Below the pieces are notes generated by a model. The model saw nothing but the letters and a program-made list of their open reading frames with translations, did not search any database and was not told the origin of the DNA. The position numbers were made by a program, and so were the translations under genes. From CAWDMN01 sp963803155 (GTDB lineage: Bacteria; Acidobacteriota; Terriglobia; Versatilivoradales; Versatilivoraceae), in assembly GCA_963803155.1 (NCBI GenBank), contig CAWDMN010000030.1, forward strand, positions 4,978 through 68,977: DNA of 64,000 nucleotides, read 5' to 3'. Shown in pieces: positions 1 to 7,889 of this stretch (its first letter is position 1; every line of letters starts with the position of its first letter).

Positions 1-125
1 AGATCGGATTACCGTGCCCCAAAAAAACAACTGGCATTAGATCAGTCATTGAAGACCTTCCGATAATGAGTTTTTTACTGGCGGACTATGCCGTCAAAAA
101 GCATGGAGACATCTTCCCTCGCAGA

Positions 126-683
126 TCAAGGATTCGACGGCTTGCTTGTATTGTTGGCCGGATCCCCTGTTTCTACAAACGCTTTGAGTCTCTGCACCTG
201 CTCACCCAACATGCCATTGGCTGCCGGTGCTATCTTTTCGAAGCCACCCTCCAGAAAACCGCCGACGCTATAAATAAGGCCCAACTTAGTGCCGCCATTG
301 AAGCTTACCATCTTCCAGGTGAGAATGCCGGCCAACCCCGAGCCCTGCATTGGGCCCAAAGCTCCGGACAAGCGGATCAATGTCCCGGGTTGCACATAGA
401 TCACCCGCATATGCTCGACACCTCCACCGTTGGGAAGCTGCTCGCAAAAGCATCCACCCGGACGGGCGTCGATGCTCAGATTCTTCGAGTCCCCCGAATA
501 GGTGTGCTCCGAGTTCCACCAAGAACTTACTTTCCCGACCAAGACATCGTAAACCTTCGTTGGCGGCGCGCTCACATTTACCTCGTGCTTGATCAGAAAG
601 CCGTTGGGCGTCACCTGAACCACCGCCGCCATCGCGTTGGGAATTGAGAGCCACCAGAATAAAACTGCACATCGGATCAACAT
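126..683 (-). CDS. Secreted SRPBCC (START/AHSA1-like) protein
   Basis: A 185-residue protein with a cleavable signal peptide (hydrophobic CAVLFWWLSI, likely cleavage after AMA around residue 19). The mature part begins with the pattern usual for SRPBCC/polyketide-cyclase-like folds: a first strand (VNVSAPPTKVYDVL), then a tryptophan-rich turn (SSWWNSEHTYSG) and later strands containing GLIYSVGG. This fold usually makes a hydrophobic ligand pocket; the ligand is unknown, and an exported member is less common than a cytoplasmic one. There is a CxC pair (GGCFCEQ, near residue 78). The start is set by a GGGAGA ribosome binding site that lies at the edge of a dispersed repeat (696-841). It is the last gene before the window's left edge; the 125 bases beyond its stop show nothing recognisable. 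Confidence 0.75.
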   Translation of the reverse strand: MLIRCAVLFWWLSIPNAMAAVVQVTPNGFLIKHEVNVSAPPTKVYDVLVGKVSSWWNSEHTYSGDSKNLSIDARPGGCFCEQLPNGGGVEHMRVIYVQPGTLIRLSGALGPMQGSGLAGILTWKMVSFNGGTKLGLIYSVGGFLEGGFEKIAPAANGMLGEQVQRLKAFVETGDPANNTSKPSNP

Positions 684-695
684 GATAAGTCTCTC

Positions 696-841
696 CCTAG
701 AAAATCAAAATTGGGCTAAGGTGGAGCGGGCACTCTGTGCACGCTGGCTGAGCAGGCTAGGCGACGCGCGAAGGATCGCGCGTCCCACCTTAATGTCTAT
801 TTTCATCCTCTTGCTGTGCCAGCCGCGCTGGCATGTTTAGC
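696..841. repeat. Dispersed repeat family A, copy 1
   Basis: About 145 bases upstream of the SRPBCC gene. They match, as reverse complement, the bases just upstream of the GH2 gene (7702-7881). Shared blocks: CTAGAAAATCAAAATTGGGC; GTGGAGCGGGCAC; GCACGCTGGCT; GGCGACGCGCGA; and a terminal block around TTTTCATCCTCTTG with CAGCC and GGCATG. Both copies point the same way relative to the gene they precede, and their CTAGGGAG edge provides the ribosome binding site. Confidence 0.75.
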
Positions 842-943
842 TCCTCCGAGGGTTCTTCTCCTCCGCTCAGGCCGGGCAGTTCGCGACACCTCCAGGCGCG
901 GGATGGAACGATCACGATGCACCCACTAGTCGAGAAATTCATC

Positions 944-1447
944 TCAAAGATTCCTGAGCCCTTTGATCCTGGCCACGAAATCCTCGGGCCTGTCTGGGGT
1001 GACCACTACGGTTCGATTCTTGAACCTCAGCACTACCGATCTTTTGGGATCCATCGCAAAGGCCCGGTACGAACCCAGCTTATTGTTACGAAAGGATCCC
1101 GCCAGGCAAAACATTCCACCATTGCCAAAGGTGCGAATCGATCGAGCCATCGCACTGGCGTCCACTTCGGCGGAAAGCAAATCAGAGAGTTCAAGCTTTG
1201 AGTTCCAACCAGGACGTTGAATCAGGAGGGCCTCGGGAGTAAGGACATACCCCCGAATTGTGAAAAGGGCGCTGCCGACAATGATGATCAGGGGAAAGAC
1301 AATCATGGCAACAATCGAGATGGCATTGTGGCGTGGGACCGCGAAAATTCCAAAGAGCGCAATCCCAGTTAAAAGCGAAACAGAGGCAGCCGTCATTAAC
1401 TTCAACAAGGCGCCCCACGGGGCATGGTATTCGGATAATAAATTCAT
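944..1447 (-). CDS. Membrane protein with PH-like (YdbS/bPH) C-terminal domain
   Basis: A 167-residue protein with two transmembrane helices (about residues 11-35 and 41-64), followed by a soluble domain that begins IRGYVLTPEALLIQRPGW. This is the arrangement of small bacterial PH-domain membrane proteins: a YxLTxEALLI strand after two helices, then a final VVTPDRPEDFVARIKGL helix. The reading frame is open further upstream, but the ATG at 1447 is chosen because GAGAGGAGAG lies at the right distance and the extra N-terminus looks non-coding. Members are poorly characterised envelope proteins. No operon partner is evident; the next gene is divergent. Confidence 0.7.
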   Translation of the reverse strand: MNLLSEYHAPWGALLKLMTAASVSLLTGIALFGIFAVPRHNAISIVAMIVFPLIIIVGSALFTIRGYVLTPEALLIQRPGWNSKLELSDLLSAEVDASAMARSIRTFGNGGMFCLAGSFRNNKLGSYRAFAMDPKRSVVLRFKNRTVVVTPDRPEDFVARIKGLRNL

Positions 1448-2106
1448 CAGGCTCTCCTCTCTTTTGCGATTGCATATTCGGTCAAGCCCCGAGGCCAGTT
1501 TCGATGGTCCATCGCAGATGCCGTCAGCTTGAGATGAAATCCCATGGAACCAATGTTCCCAAACTAGAGGAACATTCTTCAAAACTACATTCCATCCGCT
1601 GAAGATCGCAATCATTGGTGAAAATCCATAAGAAGTGAGACAACCCTCACGGCGAGCCCCCCCCATTGCAAGGCAATATAGAAAGTGACTCACCTGGTCC
1701 AAAGAGTGTCTACCGCGTCTCTTCCCCGGCAATTGCCTTCAGGAGATATGGCGAGTCTCATTATATTTCCCCATTTTTTGGCATACAATCGAAAATCAGT
1801 TCTGGAAACCAACGAACCAAATATGCGCGTGACCATTGTCACCCGCGCGGCGACACCGCTGTCCTCGAACAGAGTCCGCATCCCCCTTTTTGCCATCCAA
1901 AGCTTGCCTTTGCTCTCACTTTCAATTGCACGGAAAACGATATGGATTGGATTTCCGGACCATCTTCTTTCATAATGGGCAACTTGGAAAGGGAGATCGC
2001 GCGCGAGTGACTAAGTTACCCGCCGCACGTCTCCGGGCCGACTCAGCCTCCAGGTGGGCGTGCACGGAGTGTCCGCTCCACTCATCCTTTATAGGAGCCG
2101 TCGATA
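1448..2106. other. Intergenic region between divergent genes
   Basis: About 660 bases between the minus-strand PH-like gene and the plus-strand prolyl oligopeptidase. The only structure seen is a diverged partial copy of repeat family A near the right end (see 1998-2082). No convincing coding frame or promoter consensus was found in the remainder. Confidence 0.5.
1998..2082. repeat. Dispersed repeat family A, diverged copy 3
   Basis: This stretch (CGCGCGAGTGAC, then GTTACCCGCC, CAGCCTCCAGGTGGGCGTGC and GTCCGCTCCAC) lines up with the interior of the copy at 7702-7881, in the same orientation relative to the downstream gene. It ends about 25 bases before the prolyl oligopeptidase start, with a GGAG ribosome binding site just after it. 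Confidence 0.5.
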
Positions 2107-4251
2107 ATGAATTCTAAATTCGTCCCATTTTTCGCAGTGCTCTCATTAGTCGCTGCCGCCTTCCTGGCGCAGCAAGTTCAGAGTCCCTATCATTATCCGA
2201 AGAGCCCCAAAGTAAATCAGGTGGATGATTATCATGGCACGAAAGTGGAAGATCCATACCGCTGGCTGGAGGACGACCGCTCGCCACAGACGGAAGCCTG
2301 GGTGATAGAGCAAAACAAACTCACCTTTGGCTATTTGAGCCAAATCCCCTTTCGCGCCAAACTCAGAGCCCGGCTGGATCAAATCTATAATTACCCCAAA
2401 TACTCGGCGCCTGAAAAAAAACGGGATTACTATTTCTTTTCCAAAAATTCGGGACTTCAGAACCAGGCGGTGCTTTATATACAGAAAGGCTTAAAGGGCG
2501 CACCGGAGGTGCTGATTGATCCAAATGCGCTTTCGGCGGATGGCACTACCCGGCTCCACGGCTCGGTCCCTTCCAAAGATGCCCGCTTTCTGGCTTTCCA
2601 GATTTCGCGCGCCGGATCGGATTGGCAGGAAATCAACGTCATGGACTTGGCCAATCGCAAGCCGATTAAAGATAAAATCGAATGGGTCAAGTTTTCCGGA
2701 ATTGCCTGGGCTGGCGATGGCTTTTATTACAGCCGGTATGCCGCCCCGAGGGAGAAAGCCAAAGCTCTTATTTCCAAAAACGAAAATCAAAAGGTCTATT
2801 ATCACCGAGTGGGAACTCCTCAAGTCGCCGACCCGCTCATCTATGAAGATTCCGGCAAAACGCATCCCGAGCGCCTCTACACCGTGGAGACTACCCGGGA
2901 CGAGCATTTTGCCGTGCTTACCATTGAAGACCCTTCGACAGGCAAGGATGGAAATGCGCTGCTGGTAAGGGACTTGGCAAAAACCAAGCAGGATTTCCAT
3001 CTCATTACCGACGAATCCTTTGAGTATAAGTTTGGAACCGTGGGGAACCTCGGCGGTCAACTGCTTGTTCTCACCAATAAGAATGCGCCCAACTGGAAGC
3101 TTATGCTCATCGATCCGGCCGCGCCGGAGGAGAAGAACTGGAAAGAGGTAATCCCGGAGACCCAAGAGACGTTAAATGCCGTTCAACAAGTGGGGGGAAA
3201 ATTAATCGCCATCTACATGAAGGACGTCAGCAGTCGGGTAAAGGTTTTCGACGAATCCGGGGAGTACGAACGAGACATTCCACTGCCCACCTTCGGCACT
3301 GTTTATGGATTCGATGGCGATCGCGAGGATATCACGGTATTTTACACTTTTAGCTCTTTCACTTTCCCGCCCACGATTTACCTTTATGACCTGAAGCGCG
3401 CCTCCTCCAAGGTCTTTCGCAAACCGGAGGTCTCATTCAATCCGGCGGACTATGAAACGCAGCAGGTATTTTATCCCAGCAAAGACGGAACCCGGATCCC
3501 GATGTATATCGTGCACCGCAAAGGGATGAATATGGACGGTCAAAATCCTACGCTGCTTTATGCCTACGGAGGCTTCAACATTTCACTCCAGCCTTGGTTT
3601 GATCCGCTTCAGATAGCCTGGCTGGAGCAAGGCGGCATTTACGCCCAGCCAAACTTGCGTGGCGGCGGCGAGTATGGAGAAAAGTGGCATGAAGCGGGAA
3701 TGAAACAAAACAAGCAAAAGGTGTTTGACGACTTCATAGCGGCGGCGGAATGGCTGAAGGCAAATCATTATACTTCCACGGAGAGACTGACCATTCACGG
3801 CGGATCTAATGGAGGGCTATTGGTGGGAGCGGTCATGACCCAACGTCCCGATCTCTGCAAAGTCGCGCTTCCCGCCGTGGGAGTCATGGATATGCTCCGT
3901 TACCATAAATTTACCATTGGCTTTGCCTGGGCCACGGAATTCGGCTCGCCTGACGATCCCGCGTATTTTTCCAATCTCCTTCAATACTCTCCGCTACACA
4001 ACATCAAATCGGGGGTATCTTATCCTGCCACCCTGGTGACCACCGCCGATCACGACGACCGGGTGGTGCCGGCCCATTCCTTCAAGTTCATCGCCACCCT
4101 GCAGGAGAAACAGGCAGGACCAGAGCCCGTCTTGATTCGCATCGAAACCCAGTCGGGACATGGATCGAGCAGCACCACCAAGCGGCTCGATGAGACTGCC
4201 GATAGTTTTGCCTTTGCCTTCTACAACCTCGGCCTGACGCCGAAGTATTAG
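2107..4251 (+). CDS. Prolyl oligopeptidase, S9A family, exported
   Basis: A 714-residue serine peptidase that cleaves short peptides after proline. An N-terminal signal sequence (about residues 1-21) suggests a periplasmic location. The prolyl-oligopeptidase N-terminal signature YHYPKSPK...DPYRWLEDD is at residues 28-56. A seven-bladed beta-propeller follows, then the alpha/beta-hydrolase domain from about residue 440. Catalytic residues are visible: Ser567 in GGSNGGLLVG, an Asp in DHDDRVVP (about 650), and His685 in SGHGSSS. Length and architecture are normal for the family. A GGAGCC ribosome binding site precedes the ATG. The gene is monocistronic, with 520 bases of repeat-bearing spacer downstream. 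Function is secure by family; the substrate is not known. Confidence 0.93.
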   Translation: MNSKFVPFFAVLSLVAAAFLAQQVQSPYHYPKSPKVNQVDDYHGTKVEDPYRWLEDDRSPQTEAWVIEQNKLTFGYLSQIPFRAKLRARLDQIYNYPKYSAPEKKRDYYFFSKNSGLQNQAVLYIQKGLKGAPEVLIDPNALSADGTTRLHGSVPSKDARFLAFQISRAGSDWQEINVMDLANRKPIKDKIEWVKFSGIAWAGDGFYYSRYAAPREKAKALISKNENQKVYYHRVGTPQVADPLIYEDSGKTHPERLYTVETTRDEHFAVLTIEDPSTGKDGNALLVRDLAKTKQDFHLITDESFEYKFGTVGNLGGQLLVLTNKNAPNWKLMLIDPAAPEEKNWKEVIPETQETLNAVQQVGGKLIAIYMKDVSSRVKVFDESGEYERDIPLPTFGTVYGFDGDREDITVFYTFSSFTFPPTIYLYDLKRASSKVFRKPEVSFNPADYETQQVFYPSKDGTRIPMYIVHRKGMNMDGQNPTLLYAYGGFNISLQPWFDPLQIAWLEQGGIYAQPNLRGGGEYGEKWHEAGMKQNKQKVFDDFIAAAEWLKANHYTSTERLTIHGGSNGGLLVGAVMTQRPDLCKVALPAVGVMDMLRYHKFTIGFAWATEFGSPDDPAYFSNLLQYSPLHNIKSGVSYPATLVTTADHDDRVVPAHSFKFIATLQEKQAGPEPVLIRIETQSGHGSSSTTKRLDETADSFAFAFYNLGLTPKY

Positions 4252-4351
4252 AGCAGCTGCTATGGCTCCAGAACTAGGCCTTTGCCATAGGGGGTGTTCC
4301 CAATAGCTGGAGAGTCGGATTTTTTATAGCCCTGAAGGTGTGTCGCGCCCC

Positions 4352-4378
4352 GCAAAAAGCGCGAAGTGTCAACGAGCG
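4352..4378. repeat. Short dispersed repeat C, copy 1
   Basis: These 27 bases are nearly identical, as reverse complement, to 41222-41248 (core CGCTCGTTGACACTTCGCGC). Both lie in intergenic spacers. The rest of the 4252-4774 spacer holds one more repeat (4445-4490) and nothing coding. Confidence 0.5.
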
Positions 4379-4444
4379 TTCAGCCCAGTTTTGCCTGCAC
4401 CGCCGAGCTAATCGCACGCTGGAGCTGGTGCATTTTAATATGTG

Positions 4445-4490
4445 ACAGAATTGAGAGTATTCCAAGGGATGGAATGCAAGGGAAGGCGAG
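4445..4490. repeat. Dispersed repeat family B, partial copy
   Basis: The stretch around GAGAGTATTCCAAGGGATGG and GAATGCAAGGGA matches the left part of the 147-bp inverted-repeat element at 14988-15134. This copy does not preserve the matching right arm. Confidence 0.5.
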
Positions 4491-4774
4491 CCACCCGTAT
4501 CTGCCAGTTCTACGCAAACCGGTTCGGCGGCAGTCTCACCCTCCCGGCTATTGCTCTGTGCAGCCGATCAGCGCGGCCGGTTCACCCTGTCGATCTTTGA
4601 ATTACACCCCCAGGCTCCCTGAATTTGAAAAAATCGTTGGGCCCGAATATACTTCAAATGGAAGTTTAGGAACGAATCTGGAAAATATCGCTCATGCTTG
4701 CCATTGAAACTTACTACCGTCCTCTCAACATCCCGACCCAAAATGCTAATCCATATTCTCTTGGAGGAAATGCC

Positions 4775-7663
4775 GTGCAAAGACTGATCGTCATGATGCT
4801 TTTATTTCTTAGCGTAATCTCATTAAATCTCCCGGCCCAACAAGCCACAAATCCGGCGCCCAAACCGGCGGCCAAGGCTGCAACTGCTTCTAAGCCCGTG
4901 AGCAGGGAGTTGCTTCCCTTCAAGGCCACTGAGAAAACATTACCCAACGGATTAAAGGTCATCATCGTGCCCACCGGGTTCCCCAACATTGTTTCCATTC
5001 AAATTCCCGTGCAGACGGGTTCCCGCAATGAGGTGGAACCGGGCAAATCCGGCTTTGCCCATTTCTTTGAACACATGATGTTCCGGGGAACCAAACAATT
5101 TTCGCCTGAAGAATACAACAAAATCATGGTAAAGGCCGGAGCACGCCAAAACGCTTACACCTCCGACGATTACACCGACTATCACGCCACCTTTGCCAAG
5201 GAGGATTTGGAGACTCTTTTGAAGGTGGAAGCCGACCGGTTTCAGAATCTATCTTATTCGGAGGCCGCCTTCCGGACCGAGTCCCGGGCGGTCCTCGGGG
5301 AATACAACAAGAATAGCGCCGATCCTTTGACGAAGTTGCTGGAAGTCCAGCGCGATCATGCTTTCGCAGTGCACCCCTACAAGCACACCGTGATGGGCTT
5401 TCTGAAAGACATTGAAAATATGCCCAACCAGTTCGATTATTCCCGCCAGTTTTTCGATCGCTGGTACCGGCCCGAATACGCGACGGTGATCATAACGGGG
5501 GATGTGACTCCCGAGACAGCTCTCCCGCTGGTGGAGAAGTATTGGGGAAATTGGAAGCACGGATCGTTCAAGGCCAACATCCCGCCCGAGCCGGAATCCC
5601 AAGGCTTGGTCTACGCGCATGTTCCCTGGCAATCCCCCACCCTTCCCTGGGTAACCGTGGCATTCCATGGGCCAGCTTTTTCGACCACAAGCAAAGACTA
5701 TGCCGCCTTGGATATGTTGATGGACCTGTATTTTGGCTCTACCTCCGATCTCTACAAACGCTTGGTGGAACAGGAGCAGAAAGTCGACCAGCTATTCCCC
5801 TATTTTCCCGTAAATGCCGATCCATCCCTGGCCACCATTGCAGCGCGAGTAAAGAAGATGGACGATGCCGTCTATGTGCGGGATGAAATCCTGAAGACGG
5901 CTGCTCTGGCAAGGGCAGTGGCCCTGGATCCGCAACGTTTGCGGGATGCGAAAAGCAACGCCCGTTATTCCCTCTTGCGTGGCCTGGACAACACCGAGCG
6001 AATTGCGGGACTGCTGGCCCGGTTTGTGCGGATTGAACGCTCCTATCAAACCCTCAACAGCCTTTTCCGTTTGACCGACACACTGGCCCCCGCGGATCTG
6101 CAGTCGGCCGCCCGGAAATATTTTACGGACAGCCGGCTGATTGTGACCACACTCTCATCAGATTCGATGTCCAGCGCCATGGAAAAAATTCCTTCCTTAT
6201 CTCCCCTCGAAGCCGCGGTTGCCCCAACTTCTGTACCGGAACTGCAATTGGTGCTGCAAAAAAGCCTGCTGCCCCAGCTCGACGTCAAACTGCTTTTCAA
6301 TTCCGGCTCCGCACGGGATCTCCAGGGCAAAGAAGGACTCGCTGCATTAACGGCCGCGATGATCGCGGAGGCCGGCTCGAAGGAAAAATCGATCGATGAG
6401 ATCAAGAAGGCTTTGTTCCCTATGGCGGGGAGTTTCCAGGCCCAGGTGGATAAAGAGATGACCACTTTCACCGCCTCCATCCACCGCGACAATTGGAGTA
6501 AGTTAGTGGACTTGGCTTTCCCGATGCTGTTAGACCCGGGATTTCGAGAAGATGATTTCAAGCGTTTGAAGGATGCCCAACTGAACGACCTCAAGATGGA
6601 CCTCCGCTCGAACAACGAGGAAGAACTCGGGAAAGAGCGGCTGCAGGGAAACATTTTCCGCGGAACCCCTTACGAGCACCCGGTCTTGGGAAGTGTGGCC
6701 GGACTGGACTCCATCACTCTCGACGACGTCAGGAATTTTTACCAGTCGAATTATGTCCTGTCAAACTTGACGGTGGGAATTTCCGGCAATTATCCGGAGG
6801 AATTGGTGACGCGTTTGAAAAAGGACCTGGCCCGGATGAGCAAGGGTTCGGTCTCTCCTCCCCTAAGCATCGTCGGACGGATGCCGGAGGGACATGAAGT
6901 GGAAATCATTCAGAAAGAGACTCGTTCCACGGCAATTTCCTTTGGCCTGCCCATTCCGATCACCCGGTCTCATCCTGACTTTGCCGCGCTATTTTTGGCG
7001 AGGACTTGGCTAGGTGAACACCGGGCTTCTTCCGGGCGTCTTTATCAGCGCCTCCGGGAGTTGCGAGGACTGAATTATGGCGATTACGCTTACATTGAAG
7101 CGTTTCCACGCGGAATGTTTCAATTTTTCCCGGATGCAAATATAGGACGGCATGCCCAGATTTTCGAAATCTGGATCCGTCCCGTGCTTCCGCAAAATGC
7201 CCACCATGCGGCACGGATTGCCCTGTATGAACTCAAAAAAATGATCGACCAGGGATTGTCTCAGGAGGAATTCGAAGCCACGCGGAATTATCTGATGAAG
7301 AATGTCTTCTTGATGACTTCGACGCAGGATCAACAACTCGGCTATGCGCTGGATTCCAAATGGTATGGCATTGGCGAATTCACCAGCTATTTCCGCGATA
7401 AGTTTCAAAAACTCACCCGTGAGGAGGTGAATGCCGCCATCCGGAAATATCTTTTCGCGGAAAATCTCTCCTTTGTTTTCATTGCCAAAGATGCCGAGGA
7501 TCTCAAGCAGAGACTGCTGGCGGATTCCCCTTCGTCGATTAAATATGAGGCCCCCCGCCCGCAAGAAGTTATGGATGAGGACCAGATTATCGGCGCTATG
7601 AAATTGAATATCACACCGGAGAAGCTTCGCATTACCCCGGTAGATAAAGTTTTTGCGAAGTAA
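4775..7663 (+). CDS. Two-domain M16 (pitrilysin-type) zinc metallopeptidase
   Basis: A 962-residue secreted peptidase of the pitrilysin/insulysin class. Translation from the GTG at 4775 is preferred over an ATG 81 bases upstream, because GGAGG sits seven bases before it and the resulting N-terminus (MQRLIVMMLLFLSVISL) is a clean signal peptide. An Ala/Pro/Lys-rich linker follows. The first M16 domain carries the inverted zinc motif HFFEH (about residues 96-100), with a further glutamate in VLGEYNK. A second, inactive-looking M16 domain starts around residue 500 (LVLQKSLLPQLDVKLLFNSG), as in other two-domain members. It follows the prolyl oligopeptidase on the same strand, so both may belong to one set of periplasmic peptide-degrading enzymes, although the 520-base gap argues against one transcript. 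Confidence 0.92.
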   Translation: MQRLIVMMLLFLSVISLNLPAQQATNPAPKPAAKAATASKPVSRELLPFKATEKTLPNGLKVIIVPTGFPNIVSIQIPVQTGSRNEVEPGKSGFAHFFEHMMFRGTKQFSPEEYNKIMVKAGARQNAYTSDDYTDYHATFAKEDLETLLKVEADRFQNLSYSEAAFRTESRAVLGEYNKNSADPLTKLLEVQRDHAFAVHPYKHTVMGFLKDIENMPNQFDYSRQFFDRWYRPEYATVIITGDVTPETALPLVEKYWGNWKHGSFKANIPPEPESQGLVYAHVPWQSPTLPWVTVAFHGPAFSTTSKDYAALDMLMDLYFGSTSDLYKRLVEQEQKVDQLFPYFPVNADPSLATIAARVKKMDDAVYVRDEILKTAALARAVALDPQRLRDAKSNARYSLLRGLDNTERIAGLLARFVRIERSYQTLNSLFRLTDTLAPADLQSAARKYFTDSRLIVTTLSSDSMSSAMEKIPSLSPLEAAVAPTSVPELQLVLQKSLLPQLDVKLLFNSGSARDLQGKEGLAALTAAMIAEAGSKEKSIDEIKKALFPMAGSFQAQVDKEMTTFTASIHRDNWSKLVDLAFPMLLDPGFREDDFKRLKDAQLNDLKMDLRSNNEEELGKERLQGNIFRGTPYEHPVLGSVAGLDSITLDDVRNFYQSNYVLSNLTVGISGNYPEELVTRLKKDLARMSKGSVSPPLSIVGRMPEGHEVEIIQKETRSTAISFGLPIPITRSHPDFAALFLARTWLGEHRASSGRLYQRLRELRGLNYGDYAYIEAFPRGMFQFFPDANIGRHAQIFEIWIRPVLPQNAHHAARIALYELKKMIDQGLSQEEFEATRNYLMKNVFLMTSTQDQQLGYALDSKWYGIGEFTSYFRDKFQKLTREEVNAAIRKYLFAENLSFVFIAKDAEDLKQRLLADSPSSIKYEAPRPQEVMDEDQIIGAMKLNITPEKLRITPVDKVFAK

Positions 7664-7701
7664 CGGGCCAACACAGAACCCAATTCTGGCGGGCTTTTTG
7701 G

Positions 7702-7881
7702 GGAGCCACCCATGCCCGCGAGGCTGGCTCAACAAGAAGATGAAAACAAGGCGGGACGCGCGAGTGTGACGAAGTCACCCGTCGCGCGTCGCCTGGCTGA
7801 TCTCGCCTGCCGAGCCAGCGTGCACCGGTGACGGCGGTCACTCGTGCCCGCTCCACCTTTGCCCAATTTTGATTTTCTAGG
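7702..7881. repeat. Dispersed repeat family A, copy 2 (longest)
   Basis: This is the reverse complement of copy 1, with extra short palindromes inserted (GTGAC-N4-GTCAC and GTGAC-N3-GTCAC). It ends in TTTTGATTTTCTAGGGAG, which directly forms the ribosome binding site of the following GH2 gene. It fills nearly the whole 226-base gap after the M16 peptidase. Confidence 0.75.
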
Positions 7882-7889
7882 GAGGAGCC

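Noticed and set aside
1690..1896. 68-residue minus-strand frame upstream of the PH-like gene.
   Set aside because: No ribosome binding site, no family resemblance, and it overlaps spacer sequence that looks non-coding in all frames.
4694..4774. Upstream ATG as start of the M16 peptidase.
   Set aside because: It would place 27 polar residues before the signal peptide, while a GTG with GGAGG gives a proper exported N-terminus.
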